Position numbers and translations under genes: made by a program
DNA from: Aminobacter anthyllidis
GTDB lineage: Bacteria; Pseudomonadota; Alphaproteobacteria; Rhizobiales; Rhizobiaceae
Assembly (NCBI RefSeq): GCF_018555685.1
Contig: NZ_JAFLWW010000006.1
Span: forward strand, 487,259 to 551,258
DNA: 64,000 nucleotides
Direction of reading: 5' to 3'
Notes under the pieces: generated by a model
The model's database searches: none
What the model saw: the letters and a program-made list of their open reading frames with translations, nothing else
What the model was told of the DNA's origin: nothing
Part shown: one piece after another, positions 42,131 through 51,387 of the stretch
Layout: each line of letters begins with the position of its first letter
Numbering within the stretch: the first letter of the stretch is position 1

Positions 42131-42312
42131 TCAGGATGTGTGTTGCACGTCGACACGGGCAGGTGCGGGTTGTCCCGTCTCCCGAAATGCCGATGCGTTA
42201 CATCGCCCCGGTCCGGCCGCCAGCGCAGGACGCCAGTCATTGGCCATGGCGATTTCCTTGACGACCGACAGGCCGAGGCCGCTGGGTGCAGCGCGCCTGC
42301 CCGCAAGCCGGC
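42131..42312 (-). pseudogene. Histidine-kinase C-terminal fragment
   Basis: The minus frame reads ...APSGLGLSVVKEIAMANDWRPALAAGPGR..., which is the G2 ATP-binding box and following helix of a HATPase_c domain (consensus GTGLGLxIVKEIAxAHG). No phosphoacceptor, N-box or G1 box exists upstream; the adjacent gene begins immediately. So this is a truncated remnant of a sensor kinase, not a functional gene. Confidence 0.6.
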
Positions 42313-42618
42313 TCACCGCGTTGGAGCGTCTTCGGTGCTGACGTGCCGTTCGAACTTTTCGAGCAGGCCATGCATCTGCTTGCGCGCGACCTCGAAGTCG
42401 GGCGATGCCGCACGTGCGGCGCGGTCGGCGTCATAGGCTTCCCTTGAAGGGAAGCTGCATTCCCACCTGACATCGGGACCACTGCCTTCCAGCCTTACCA
42501 GGATGCGTCCCGGCTCCAGCCCAAGACTGCGCCTGATCTCCGTCGCCCTGCGGCGCTGCTCGAGAACTTCTCCCGCCTGGCCTTCCCTGGCGAAGTAGTT
42601 GGTCGCCTCGACAATCAT
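42313..42618 (-). CDS. Small dimeric alpha/beta-barrel (ABM/NIPSNAP-like) protein
   Basis: 101 residues: MIVEATNYFAREGQAGEVLEQRRRATEIRRSLGLEPGRILVRLEGSGPDVRWECSFPSREAYDADRAARAASPDFEVARKQMHGLLEKFERHV. The pattern of a beta strand, a helix with conserved Arg, and the xWxCxFPSxEAxxAD strand fits a stress-responsive A/B barrel fold. The ATG at 42618 has GGAGGG upstream. It is divergent from the enolase operon and shares the GATC operator region, so it is probably coregulated with the catabolic cluster. Function unknown. Confidence 0.65.
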   Translation of the reverse strand: MIVEATNYFAREGQAGEVLEQRRRATEIRRSLGLEPGRILVRLEGSGPDVRWECSFPSREAYDADRAARAASPDFEVARKQMHGLLEKFERHVSTEDAPTR

Positions 42619-42689
42619 CTTTTCCCTCCTCGTGTCGTGTCGCCCGTGGTGTCCGCGCCGCCGGCGGCAAAATTCGATCCGCGCATCGC

Positions 42690-42736
42690 TTGACATCCAA
42701 AAATATGATCATAAAGTGTGATCACACTAGATGATC
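42690..42736. promoter_or_regulatory. Promoter and triple GATC operator of the enolase operon
   Basis: TTGACA (42690-42695) and TAAAGT (42712-42717, 16-bp spacer) form a promoter. Overlapping it are TATGATCATA (42704-42713), the 14-bp palindrome AGTGTGATCACACT (42715-42728) and ATGATCGC (42731-42738). The three GATC centres are exactly 13 bp apart. The same pattern recurs at 51264, 58111 and 60709. Likely binding site of the GntR/FCD regulator at 58260. Confidence 0.75.
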
Positions 42737-42783
42737 GCATCGTACAGCGACGCTACGGTGGTGACAAGGAAAAGGTAAGACCG

Positions 42784-43944
42784 GTGCCCACGATCAAGTC
42801 CATCGAAACGCTGATTGTCCAACTGCCGACGCGGCGCGAGCACAAATGGGCCGGCCTGACCGAGGTCATCGGCCGCTATGTCATGGTCAAGATGACCGAC
42901 AGCGACGGCCGTGTCGGCTGGGGCGAGGCGCCGGCCCTGAAGGATTGGGGTGGCGAGTTCGGCCGCTATTTCGGTGAATCCGCGCTGATCACCCGTGCCG
43001 TCATCGAGACCTATCTGGCGCCTGCCGTCATCGGCCTTGAACTCGGCAATTTCGCAGAACTGCACGCCCGCATGGATGCCATCATCCGCGGCTATCCCTA
43101 TTCCAAGGCGGCGGTCGAATTCGCTGCCTATGACCTGACCGGCCGTTGGCTCAACGTTCCCGTTCATACGCTGCTGGGCGGCAAGGCGCGCGCCAAGGTC
43201 GCCATCACCCATTCTATCGGCCTGATCTCGATCGAGGAGGCCAAGATCGAGGCGGCCAAGCTCGCCGAAGAGGGCATCAAGACGATCAAGGTCAAGATCG
43301 GCGTCGACCCGGCGCGCGACGTCAAGATGGTCGCTGCGGTTCGCGAGGCGGCCGGCGAGGCGATGGAGATCTGCGTCGACGCCAACGAGGGCTACAAGAC
43401 GCCTGGAGAGGCGGTGCAGACCGTGCGCCAGATGGAAAAGTGCCGGCTCAAATATGTCGAGCAGCCGGTGATGGGCATCGAGCGCATCGCCGAGGTCGGC
43501 CGCCGTATCGATGCGCCGGTCATGGCCGACGAGTCGGCATGGAACGCCCATGACGCCATCCAGATCATCCAGAATGGCGGCATCCAGATCATCTCGATCT
43601 ACACCACAAAGGCCGGCGGCCTGTACAAGGCGATGGAAGTCGGCGCGGTCTGCCGCGCCGCCGGCATCATCTGCAACGTAAACGGCTCGATCGAGACAGG
43701 CATCGGCAACCTGGCGAACGTCCAGGTCGCGGCTGCTTCGCCGGCGGCGACGCTATCCTGCGTCATCCCGATCTCGACGCCGGCCGAGGCCCAGCACGGC
43801 CAGGTCGGCGGCATCTACTACAAGGACGACCTTCTGGTCGAACCGATGCAGGTCGTCGATGGCGCGGTCGTTGTGCCGTCGGGTCCCGGCATGGGCATCG
43901 ATGTCGACCTGGCCAAGGTCGAAAAATACCGCGTGCGCGACTGA
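42784..43944 (+). CDS. Mandelate racemase/muconate lactonizing enzyme-family protein
   Basis: 386-residue enolase-superfamily enzyme. The capping domain is at 1-120, then the barrel with the catalytic KVK at about 169-171. Metal ligands are Asp199 (CVDANEG), Glu226 (VEQPV) and Asp249 (MADES), and there is a second catalytic Lys at about 276 (YTTKAGG). Lys on both sides marks the MLE subgroup (cycloisomerase, racemase/epimerase or synthase). The start is a GTG at 42784, supported by AAGGAAAAGGT upstream; the open frame before it is operator DNA. First gene of the GATC-controlled catabolic cluster. Substrate unknown. Confidence 0.88.
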   Translation: MPTIKSIETLIVQLPTRREHKWAGLTEVIGRYVMVKMTDSDGRVGWGEAPALKDWGGEFGRYFGESALITRAVIETYLAPAVIGLELGNFAELHARMDAIIRGYPYSKAAVEFAAYDLTGRWLNVPVHTLLGGKARAKVAITHSIGLISIEEAKIEAAKLAEEGIKTIKVKIGVDPARDVKMVAAVREAAGEAMEICVDANEGYKTPGEAVQTVRQMEKCRLKYVEQPVMGIERIAEVGRRIDAPVMADESAWNAHDAIQIIQNGGIQIISIYTTKAGGLYKAMEVGAVCRAAGIICNVNGSIETGIGNLANVQVAAASPAATLSCVIPISTPAEAQHGQVGGIYYKDDLLVEPMQVVDGAVVVPSGPGMGIDVDLAKVEKYRVRD

Positions 43945-43979
43945 GCGCCGGTCAAGAAACTCAAGGAGAGGAACAAATC

Positions 43980-45152
43980 ATGCGGGCAGAAATCGTAGCG
44001 AAGCAGGTCAGGGCAATGGCGGAGCATGGGCTCGACGCCATCATCTGCTCGTCGCCTGAAAACTTCGCCTACACCGCTGGCTTCGTCGTGCCGTCGCAGC
44101 CGCTGATCCGCCACCGCCATGCGATGACCATCGTCACCGCTGACGGCCGCACCGCGATCTTCGGCGTCGACATGGAGGCCTCGACCATCAAGCGCCGCCT
44201 GCCTGACATGCCGGCCCGCATCTGGGCCGAATTTTCCGACGATCCGATGCTGGTGCTGGCTGACCAGCTCGCCGGTCTCGGCCTTGCCAAGGCGCGCATC
44301 GGCCTCGAGATGGATTACCTGCCGGCAGGCGACTTCGCCCGCCTGATCGCTGCGATGCCCGGCGCCCGTTTCGAGCATGCCGAGCCCATCCTGGCGCGGT
44401 TGCGCCAGATCAAGACAGCGGAAGAAATCGCGCTGCTCTCCAAGCTGTCGCGCATCGCCGACCAGGCGATCACCGACACGCTGGCCGTGGTTGACGCAGG
44501 CGACTCCGAGATGGACATTGCCGGCCACCTGACCCGCAACGTCTATTCGCTCGGCGCCGAGCACTTCAAGCTCCTGATCGTCGCCACCGGCGAACGCTCG
44601 GTGCTGCCCAATGTCGGCCCATCCGACCGCATCCTCAAGCGCGGCGACGTCTGCCGCGTCGAAATCTTCTCGGTCATCAACGGCTATCAGGCCGGCGTCT
44701 GCCGCACGGCCATCGTCGGCGAGGCGCCGCCCATGGCCGACAAGATCTGGGCTCACCTGGTCGAGTGCAAATATGAGATCATGGAGAAGGTGAAGCCGGG
44801 CGCCAGCTGCCGCGAGATCTACGATGCCTTCATCGCCAAGCTCGCCAAGCTCAACCTGCCGCCGATCTCGTTCGTCGGCCACGGCATCGGCCTGCACCTG
44901 CACGAGGATCCCTATCTCGGCATGACGCCGGTGCTTGGCAAGCCGGGCAGCGACGCGCCGCTGGAAGAGAACATGGTGCTCGGCTTCGAGCCGCTCTGCT
45001 ACGACACCGGCTATGGCTACGGCATGCAGAACAAGGACATGCTTTTGGTGACCTCGAAGGGGTCGGAGCTTTTGTCCGACTACGCCGACACCGACCGGCT
45101 GATCCTGTGCGGCACCGCCAAGCAGGGCGGCAAGGTCAAGGCCGTGGCCTAA
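43980..45152 (+). CDS. Creatinase-like M24 protein lacking metal ligands
   Basis: 390-residue pita-bread-fold protein of peptidase family M24. The N-terminal creatinase/prolidase domain is at 1-130, the catalytic domain at 145-385. Of the five metal ligands of M24 peptidases, the His in GHGIGLHLHEDP and the Glu in MVLGFEPLCY remain. The first Asp is Glu (RVEIF), the second (usual SD before TRT) is Gly in GYQAGVCRT, and the last Glu is replaced in QNKDMLLVT. That is the situation in metal-free creatinase-type amidinohydrolases. AAGGAGAGG precedes the ATG. 35 bp after the enolase gene. Possible C-N hydrolase of a guanidino or amidino compound. Confidence 0.85.
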   Translation: MRAEIVAKQVRAMAEHGLDAIICSSPENFAYTAGFVVPSQPLIRHRHAMTIVTADGRTAIFGVDMEASTIKRRLPDMPARIWAEFSDDPMLVLADQLAGLGLAKARIGLEMDYLPAGDFARLIAAMPGARFEHAEPILARLRQIKTAEEIALLSKLSRIADQAITDTLAVVDAGDSEMDIAGHLTRNVYSLGAEHFKLLIVATGERSVLPNVGPSDRILKRGDVCRVEIFSVINGYQAGVCRTAIVGEAPPMADKIWAHLVECKYEIMEKVKPGASCREIYDAFIAKLAKLNLPPISFVGHGIGLHLHEDPYLGMTPVLGKPGSDAPLEENMVLGFEPLCYDTGYGYGMQNKDMLLVTSKGSELLSDYADTDRLILCGTAKQGGKVKAVA

Positions 45153-45279
45153 GGATCGCGGCTTGCGAAATGGCGGCCGGGGTGATTGTTGGCCCGGCCG
45201 TTTCAAGAACCATCGCCCGCCGTCACGGACCGGTGCAGCGATCTGGAGGGTCCGTGGGTAGAGAATTGGGTGGAGCCGC

Positions 45280-46719
45280 ATGCGTACGCTGATCGAAAAT
45301 CTGAACTTCGCTTTCACGGTCGACAAGAACGACACGGTGCTGCGCAACGCCAGCGTGGTGGTCGAAAACGACCGCATCGCCGACATCGGCCTGGCCGACG
45401 AGGTGGCGGCGCGCCACAAGGGCAAGAGCTTCGACAAGGTCATCGACGGCACGATGCTGGGCATTTGCCCGGGCTTCGTCGACAGCCACGTGCACCTTTC
45501 GGAGACTTTGTCGCGCGCGGTCTTCCCCGACAATCTCAACACCCGCGCCTGGGTGTTCCACTGGGCCAAGCCGTTCTACGCCCACATCACTGAAGAGGAT
45601 GAATACTGGGGCGCGCTGCTCGGCATCACCGAGATGCTGCGTTGCGGCACCACCTGCTTCCTCGACATGGGTTCGCAATATGATCCGGGCGTTGTCATTC
45701 GCGCCATGGACAAGACCGGCATCCGTGGCATCACCGGCCGCCATGCCGCCGACAATCGGCCGGCCGAGCTGCCGCGCGGCTGGACAGAGGAGATGGCCCA
45801 GCACCACTTCTTCCCCGATGCGCAGACGGCGCTGAAGGTGCTTGAGGAAAACGTCCTGCGCTACAACAACACGCTCGACGGTCGCGCCCGCTGCTGGGTC
45901 AATATCGAGGGCAAGGAGCCTTGCAGCCTCGAACTGCATGTGGGCGCGGTCAAGCTCGCTGAAAAGCTCGGCGTCGGTACCACCTACCACCTCGCCACCT
46001 CGATCGAGGAAGCCAAGGTCTGCGAAAGCAAGTATGGCTGCTGGCCGATCACCCGCATCGACCGCGCAGGCGGCATCGGCAAGAACCTGGTCATCGCCCA
46101 TGGTGCTGCCGTGTCGGACGAGGAGGTCAAGCTGCTGGCCGAGCGCGGCGCCAGTGTCGCCTTCTGCCCGTGCTCGTCGTTCAAGCTCGGCAAGGGCGCG
46201 ACCGCCATCGGCAAGTATCCCGAGATGGTCAAGGCCGGCGTCAAGGTAGGCCTCGGCACCGATGGTGTTTCGGCCGCCGGCAACATGAACCTGATGCGGC
46301 AGATGCTGGTGGTTGCCGGCATGTTCAAGGACGCTCGCATGCAGCCCGACATCTTCACCGCGCGCCAGGCGCTGCGTGCCGCGACCATCGAAGGCGCTCG
46401 TGCCCTGATGTGGGACGACGAGATCGGCTCGCTGGAGATCGGCAAGAAGGCCGACTTCATCCTGTTCGACCTCGACCATGTCGAGTGGACGCCGTTCTAC
46501 GACCCGCTGCAGGCGCTGGTGTTCTCGGCTTCGACGGCCTCGATCACCCAGACCTGGGTCGACGGCAAGGTGCTTTATGCCGACGGCAAGGTGCAGGGCG
46601 TCGACGAGCCGGGTATACGCCGCAAGGCACGCGAACTGGCTGCCGCCGCCGTGGTCCGTGCAGGCCTGCACGAGCATGGCGTCGAGACCACCACGACGCT
46701 TTACGACGAAGGCAACTGA
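45280..46719 (+). CDS. Amidohydrolase, ATZ/TRZ-type deaminase
   Basis: 479-residue metal-dependent amidohydrolase of the TrzA/AtzA/SsnA/guanine-deaminase-like group. Metal ligands: HVH in GFVDSHVHLSE, His in TTYHLATS, His in LVIAHGAA and Asp in GLGTDGVSAAGNMN. The C-terminal strand ADFILFDLDHVEWTPFYDPLQALVFSASTASI is typical. Reactions in this family are deamination or dechlorination of N-heterocycles. ATG at 45280, 127 bp after the M24 gene; the gap shows nothing distinctive. Precise substrate unknown. Confidence 0.88.
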   Translation: MRTLIENLNFAFTVDKNDTVLRNASVVVENDRIADIGLADEVAARHKGKSFDKVIDGTMLGICPGFVDSHVHLSETLSRAVFPDNLNTRAWVFHWAKPFYAHITEEDEYWGALLGITEMLRCGTTCFLDMGSQYDPGVVIRAMDKTGIRGITGRHAADNRPAELPRGWTEEMAQHHFFPDAQTALKVLEENVLRYNNTLDGRARCWVNIEGKEPCSLELHVGAVKLAEKLGVGTTYHLATSIEEAKVCESKYGCWPITRIDRAGGIGKNLVIAHGAAVSDEEVKLLAERGASVAFCPCSSFKLGKGATAIGKYPEMVKAGVKVGLGTDGVSAAGNMNLMRQMLVVAGMFKDARMQPDIFTARQALRAATIEGARALMWDDEIGSLEIGKKADFILFDLDHVEWTPFYDPLQALVFSASTASITQTWVDGKVLYADGKVQGVDEPGIRRKARELAAAAVVRAGLHEHGVETTTTLYDEGN

Positions 46720-46797
46720 TGCCGTAACCCTTCCGCGACCGCCGTTGCGGAAGGGGCCGGCGCCGGCTACTAAGAAGACATGCGTTCAAGAGGCTGC

Positions 46798-46987
46798 ATG
46801 GGAGAGATCGGCCGCTGCTAGACACCGGCCGACGCCGACGGAGCAACCCCCCAGGAAACTCTCAGGCACAAGTGACCATGCAGTTGAACGATCTGGAGAG
46901 AGGCGCCTCGAGCGTCCACCGAAGGGGAAAGCCGCAGCGGCCCGGCCGTCGCGGTTAAGCTCTCAGGTACAGCGACAGATTGGGGAA
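46798..46987 (+). promoter_or_regulatory. Tandem glycine riboswitch (gcvT motif)
   Basis: Two aptamers in series. The first runs from GGGAGAG at about 46800 through GGAGCAACC, CCCAGGAAACTCTCAGGCA and AGTGACC. The second runs from CTGGAGAGAGGC at 46892 through CACCGAAGGGGAAAGCC and AAGCTCTCAGGTACAGCGACAGA. These are the invariant elements of the glycine riboswitch. It ends about 45 bp before the DadA-like gene and should switch on that gene and glcB when glycine is abundant. Confidence 0.95.
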
Positions 46988-47033
46988 AACAGCGGGTTTC
47001 GGCCCGCACCCAACTTTGTTCGCGGAGAGTGAA

Positions 47034-48287
47034 ATGTCCCATATTGCCGTTATCGGCGCCGGTATCACCGGCGTTACCACAGCCTATGCGCTCCTGGAGC
47101 GCGGCTATTCCGTCACCGTCATCGATCGCCAGCGCTACGCCGGCATGGAGACGTCGTTCGCCAATGGCGGTCAGCTGTCGGCCAGCAATGCCGAGGTGTG
47201 GAACCACTGGTCGACCCTGCTCAAGGGCATGAAGTGGATGCTGCGCAGCGATGCGCCGCTGTTGATGAATCCCAGGCCGACCTGGCACAAATATGCCTGG
47301 CTCGCCGAGTTCGTCTCCAACATCGCGAATTACCGCGACAACACGGTGGAGACGACGCGGCTGGCGATCGCCGCGCGCAAGCATCTGTTTGCCATCGCCG
47401 AGCGTGAGAACATCGATTTCGACCATGTCCAGCGCGGCATCCTGCACTTCTACTGGGACAGACCAAGCTTCCAGCATGCGCTGAAGGTCAACTCGATGCT
47501 GGTCGAGGGCGGCCTAGACCGCCGGCCGGTGACCGCTGCCGAGGTGAAGTCGATCGAGCCGACATTGCATGGCGATTTCCATGGCGGCTTCTACACGCCG
47601 TCGGATTCGACCGGCGACATCCACAAGTTCACCTTTGGCCTCGCCAAGGCCTGTGAGCGGCGTGGGGCGCGTTTCGTCTTCGATGCCACCGTCAGTCGGA
47701 TCGCCAGGGATGGTGTGTTCTGCATCGGTTACACGACTGATGGTGCCAACGGTCAGCCGGATCACCGGGTGGTCGAGGCTGATGGCATCGTCGTCTGTGC
47801 CGGTTCGGCGAGCCGCCACTTCGCCGCGATGCTCGGCGACCGCGTCAATGTCTATCCGGTCAAGGGCTACTCGATAACCGTCCATCTCGACGACGAGCGC
47901 AGCCAGGCTGCCGCGCCCTGGGTCAGCCTGCTCGACGACCGCGCCAAGATCGTCACCAGCCGCCTCGGCGAAGGACGCTTCCGTGTCGCCGGCACCGCCG
48001 AGTTCAACGGCATGAACCGCGACATTCGCGACGACCGTGTCAGGCCTCTGGTCGACTGGACCCGCATGCTGTTCCCCGGCGTCGACACCAACCGTGTCGT
48101 GCCCTGGGCCGGTCTCAGGCCGATGATGCCCAACATGATGCCGAGGGTCGGCAAGGGTCGCCAGCCGGGCGTGTTCTACAACACCGGCCATGGCCATCTC
48201 GGCTGGACCCTGTCGGCCGCTACCGCCCAGATGGTCGCCGAGACCATATCGGGCGAGTTCCGCACCGACGCTGCGATTGCGGCCTGA
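47034..48287 (+). CDS. FAD-dependent amino-acid oxidoreductase (DadA-like)
   Basis: 417-residue DAO-family flavoenzyme. The N-terminal FAD motif is [40 protein letters not shown] is the DadA signature. The C-terminal segment [16 protein letters not shown]...[25 protein letters not shown] is conserved. The ATG at 47034 has GGAGAG upstream. Under a glycine riboswitch and followed by malate synthase, the likely reaction is oxidative deamination of glycine (or a small N-alkyl/D-amino acid) to glyoxylate. Membrane-associated electron acceptor expected, as for DadA. Specificity is inference. Confidence 0.9.
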   Translation: MSHIAVIGAGITGVTTAYALLERGYSVTVIDRQRYAGMETSFANGGQLSASNAEVWNHWSTLLKGMKWMLRSDAPLLMNPRPTWHKYAWLAEFVSNIANYRDNTVETTRLAIAARKHLFAIAERENIDFDHVQRGILHFYWDRPSFQHALKVNSMLVEGGLDRRPVTAAEVKSIEPTLHGDFHGGFYTPSDSTGDIHKFTFGLAKACERRGARFVFDATVSRIARDGVFCIGYTTDGANGQPDHRVVEADGIVVCAGSASRHFAAMLGDRVNVYPVKGYSITVHLDDERSQAAAPWVSLLDDRAKIVTSRLGEGRFRVAGTAEFNGMNRDIRDDRVRPLVDWTRMLFPGVDTNRVVPWAGLRPMMPNMMPRVGKGRQPGVFYNTGHGHLGWTLSAATAQMVAETISGEFRTDAAIAA

Positions 48288-48303
48288 CGGGGGAGACGAG
48301 ACG

Positions 48304-50496
48304 ATGAACATGATGAACCGGGTCAGCGACCGTGTATCGCTTTTCGGCCTTTCTGTCGCGCGCGAACTCCACGACTTCGTGGTAGCCGAGGCCTTGCCGG
48401 GGACGGGTGTCGAGGCGGATGCGTTCTGGGCGGGTTTTGCCGCGATCGTGCACGATCTCGGCCCGAAGAACCGGGCGCTGTTGGAAAAGCGCGACGACTT
48501 CCAGCTCAAGCTCGACGCCTGGTACCGCAAGCATGGCGCACCCCACGACATGGCGGCCTACAAGGCGTTCCTGAGCGAGATCGGTTATTTGGTCCCCGAG
48601 GGGCCAGCCTTTGCCGTCACCACCGACAATGTCGACCCCGAGATCGCCACGGTCGCCGGCCCGCAGCTGGTGGTGCCGGTCATGAATGCGCGTTATGCGC
48701 TGAACGCGGCGAACGCGCGCTGGGGCTCGCTCTACGACGCGCTTTACGGCACCGATGCGATTTCCGATGCCGGCGGGGCCGAAAAGACCAAGGGTTACAA
48801 TCCGAAGCGCGGCGCCAAGGTCATCGCCTGGGCCAAGGCGTTTCTCGATCAGTCCGCACCTTTGGCGTCCGGCAGCTGGAGCGATGTGACCGGTCTCGCG
48901 GTTGTCGATGGCAAGCTCGTGCTGGCGACGGCCTCCGGTTCGGTTGGCTTGCGTGATGCGGCCCAGTTCGCCGGTTATCGTGGCGAGGCAAAGAATCCCG
49001 ACGCGGTCCTGCTTGTGAAGAACGGCCTGCATGTCGAAGTGGTGGTCGACAGGGAAAGCGCGATCGGCAAAACCGATCCGGCCGGTATCGCCGACATGGT
49101 GCTGGAGTCTGCGCTGACCACGATCCAGGACTGCGAGGATTCGGTCGCAGCGGTCGATGCCGAAGACAAGGTGACGGTCTACCGCAACTGGCTCGGCCTG
49201 ATGCGCGGAGACCTGTCCGAAACCTTCGACAAGGGCGGCAAGCCGGTCACCCGCAAGCTCAACGGCGACCGCGACTACACCGCTCCCGATGGCGGTGTTG
49301 TTTCGCTGCCCGGCCGCTCCTTGATGCTGGTGCGCAATGTCGGCCACCTGATGACCAATCCTGGTATCGTCGACCGCGACGGCCATGAGGTGCCCGAGGG
49401 CATCATGGATGCGGCGATCACCGCACTGATCGCCCTGCATGATGTCGGCGCCAACGGCCGCAAAGCCAACTCGCGAAAAGGCTCGATGTATGTCGTCAAG
49501 CCGAAGATGCATGGCCCCGAGGAAGTGGCCTTCGCCGTCGAGATCTTCGACCGCGTCGAGCGCCTGGTCGGCATGCCGCGCAAGACCATCAAGATGGGCA
49601 TCATGGACGAGGAGCGGCGCACCACGGTCAACCTCAGGGAGTGCATCCGTGCTGCCAAGGAACGGGTGGTGTTCATCAACACCGGCTTCCTCGACCGCAC
49701 CGGCGACGAGATCCACTCGTCGATGGAAGCCGGTCCCATGGTGCGCAAGGGCGACATGAAGCAGGCGCCGTGGATCAATGCCTATGAGGCCTGGAACGTC
49801 GACACCGGGCTTGAATGCGGCCTGTCCGGCCATGCCCAGATCGGCAAGGGCATGTGGGCGATGCCGGACCTGATGGCGGCGATGCTGGAGCAGAAGATCG
49901 CCCATCCGAAGGCCGGCGCCAACACCGCCTGGGTGCCGTCGCCGACGGCAGCAACGCTGCATGCCACCCACTACCACAAGGTCGACGTGCACGCCGTCCA
50001 GGCCGAGCTCAAGTCCCGCCCCAAGGCGCGCCTCGACGACATCCTGTCGGTGCCGGTCGTCGTCCGTCCGAACTGGACGCCCGACGAGATCCAGCGCGAA
50101 CTCGACAACAACGCGCAAGGCATCCTCGGCTACGTCGTGCGCTGGATCGACCAGGGGGTGGGCTGCTCGAAGGTTCCCGACATCAACGACGTCGGCCTGA
50201 TGGAAGACCGCGCCACGCTGCGCATCTCCTCCCAGCACATCGCCAACTGGCTGCGCCACGACGTCTGCTCGCACATCCAGGTGATGGATTCGCTGCAGCG
50301 CATGGCTGCGATCGTCGACCGCCAGAATGTCGGCGATCCGCTCTACCGGCCGATGGCGCCCGAGTTCGACCAGTCGACCGCCTTCCGCGCCGCCTGCGAC
50401 CTCGTCTTCGAAGGCCGCGCCCAACCCAACGGCTACACCGAACCAGTCCTGCACAAGCGCAGGCTCGAGCTCAAGGCGAAGCGCCGTATGGGGTGA
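48304..50496 (+). CDS. glcB: Malate synthase G
   Basis: 730-residue malate synthase G: glyoxylate + acetyl-CoA gives malate. Conserved segments include [62 protein letters not shown], the [23 protein letters not shown] active-site region, [23 protein letters not shown], and [18 protein letters not shown]. The ATG at 48304 lies 16 bp after the DadA-like gene with GGGGGAG upstream, so the two form a glycine-riboswitch operon converting glycine nitrogen and carbon into central metabolism. Confidence 0.98.
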   Translation: MNMMNRVSDRVSLFGLSVARELHDFVVAEALPGTGVEADAFWAGFAAIVHDLGPKNRALLEKRDDFQLKLDAWYRKHGAPHDMAAYKAFLSEIGYLVPEGPAFAVTTDNVDPEIATVAGPQLVVPVMNARYALNAANARWGSLYDALYGTDAISDAGGAEKTKGYNPKRGAKVIAWAKAFLDQSAPLASGSWSDVTGLAVVDGKLVLATASGSVGLRDAAQFAGYRGEAKNPDAVLLVKNGLHVEVVVDRESAIGKTDPAGIADMVLESALTTIQDCEDSVAAVDAEDKVTVYRNWLGLMRGDLSETFDKGGKPVTRKLNGDRDYTAPDGGVVSLPGRSLMLVRNVGHLMTNPGIVDRDGHEVPEGIMDAAITALIALHDVGANGRKANSRKGSMYVVKPKMHGPEEVAFAVEIFDRVERLVGMPRKTIKMGIMDEERRTTVNLRECIRAAKERVVFINTGFLDRTGDEIHSSMEAGPMVRKGDMKQAPWINAYEAWNVDTGLECGLSGHAQIGKGMWAMPDLMAAMLEQKIAHPKAGANTAWVPSPTAATLHATHYHKVDVHAVQAELKSRPKARLDDILSVPVVVRPNWTPDEIQRELDNNAQGILGYVVRWIDQGVGCSKVPDINDVGLMEDRATLRISSQHIANWLRHDVCSHIQVMDSLQRMAAIVDRQNVGDPLYRPMAPEFDQSTAFRAACDLVFEGRAQPNGYTEPVLHKRRLELKAKRRMG

Positions 50497-50797
50497 CGCT
50501 GAGCCGTCGAGCGCGGCACTTGCCCCTCACCCTTACCCTCTCCCCGTGAAGGACGGGGAGAGGGGGCGTCCACGTTTGCGCTCGTCGTCTATGCCATAGG
50601 AGAGAGCGGTCTCGGCCATTCCTCGTCCCTAACAGGAGGACGCCAGAGCTGTGACCTTCTCCCCGTTCTTCACGGGGAGAAGGTGCCGGCAGGCGGATGA
50701 GGGGCGGCGCTGAGAGGGCAGCAGCCATCGCTTCGAAACTAGATCGCCGAGCCTTCGTATCGGCGGCGACCAACCAAACCGAGCCAAGGAGACTAAA
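50497..50797. repeat. Intergenic gap with two CTCCCCG hairpin repeats
   Basis: Contains CCCTCTCCCCGT-GAAGG-ACGGGGAGAGGG (50536-50564) and CCTTCTCCCCGT-TCTTC-ACGGGGAGAAGG (50655-50683), both perfect 12-bp stems of the same dispersed family seen at 2976-3001. The first may terminate the glcB transcript. No gene in the rest. Confidence 0.75.
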
Positions 50798-51223
50798 ATG
50801 ACCGAACTGACACTCGCCGCCGCCAACACCATCATCGTTGCAGCCCTCGGCAAGGGCACGGACGCCAAACCCCTGACCGTTGCCGTGCTCGACGCCGGCG
50901 GCCATCTCAAGGCGCTCCAGAAGCAGGATGGCGCATCTATGCTCCGCTACGAGATCGCCAGCGGAAAAGCTTATGGCGCATTGGCCGTCGGTATGGGCTC
51001 GCGCTGGCTCGACCAGGCCGCTAGGGAGCGTCCGCACTTCATGGAAGGCCTCAACGCCGTTTCCGGCGGCAAGATCGTGCCGGTGCCGGGCGGCGTGCTG
51101 ATCCGCGACCAGGCTGGCAAGCTACTAGGCGCCGTCGGCATATCTGGCGACACCTCTGACAATGACGAGCTGGCCGCAATCGCCGGCATCGAAGCCGCTG
51201 GACTGAAACATCAGGCCGGGTGA
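50798..51223 (+). CDS. GlcG/HbpS-family protein
   Basis: 141-residue DUF336 (GlcG/HbpS) protein: LTVAVLDAGGHLKALQKQDGASMLRYEIASGKAYGALAVGMGSRWL and KIVPVPGGVLIRDQAGKLLGAVGISGDTSDNDELAAIAGI. Members are small heme-binding or cofactor-related proteins often next to glycolate/glyoxylate genes, which fits glcB upstream. AAGGAG precedes the ATG. No signal peptide, so cytosolic. Exact role unknown. Confidence 0.88.
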   Translation: MTELTLAAANTIIVAALGKGTDAKPLTVAVLDAGGHLKALQKQDGASMLRYEIASGKAYGALAVGMGSRWLDQAARERPHFMEGLNAVSGGKIVPVPGGVLIRDQAGKLLGAVGISGDTSDNDELAAIAGIEAAGLKHQAG

Positions 51224-51246
51224 AGAGCGGAAGCGCATTCTTCCGC

Positions 51247-51293
51247 TTGACAATTTTCAGTGTGATCATAAAGTGTGATCAAACTGGTTGATA
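51247..51293. promoter_or_regulatory. Promoter and GATC operator of the opine-dehydrogenase-like operon
   Basis: TTGACA (51247-51252) is followed by TGTGATCATA (51261-51270), GTGTGATCAA (51273-51282) and a degenerate TTGATAGC. The GATC/GATA centres at 51265.5, 51278.5 and 51291.5 are again 13 bp apart, matching the site at 42704-42738 base for base over the first two units. Same probable regulator. Confidence 0.72.
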
Positions 51294-51387
51294 GCAATCA
51301 ATTGGCGCGAGGGATGGGGAGGAGTACCCATTCCGAGCGTGAGGTCGTGCGGCCAGCGTAGTCGTACTTCGGCCCCCGGAGGAGAGA

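Noticed and set aside
42718..42783. N-terminal extension of the enolase from the GTG at 42718
   Set aside because: It would translate the operator; the GTG at 42784 has the ribosome site and the conserved start.
45223..46677. 484-codon antisense frame over the ATZ/TRZ amidohydrolase
   Set aside because: The plus-strand gene has all metal ligands; the antisense frame does not resemble any protein.
48220..50454. 744-codon open frame antisense to malate synthase G
   Set aside because: Shadow frame caused by codon bias in glcB; no recognisable motif.
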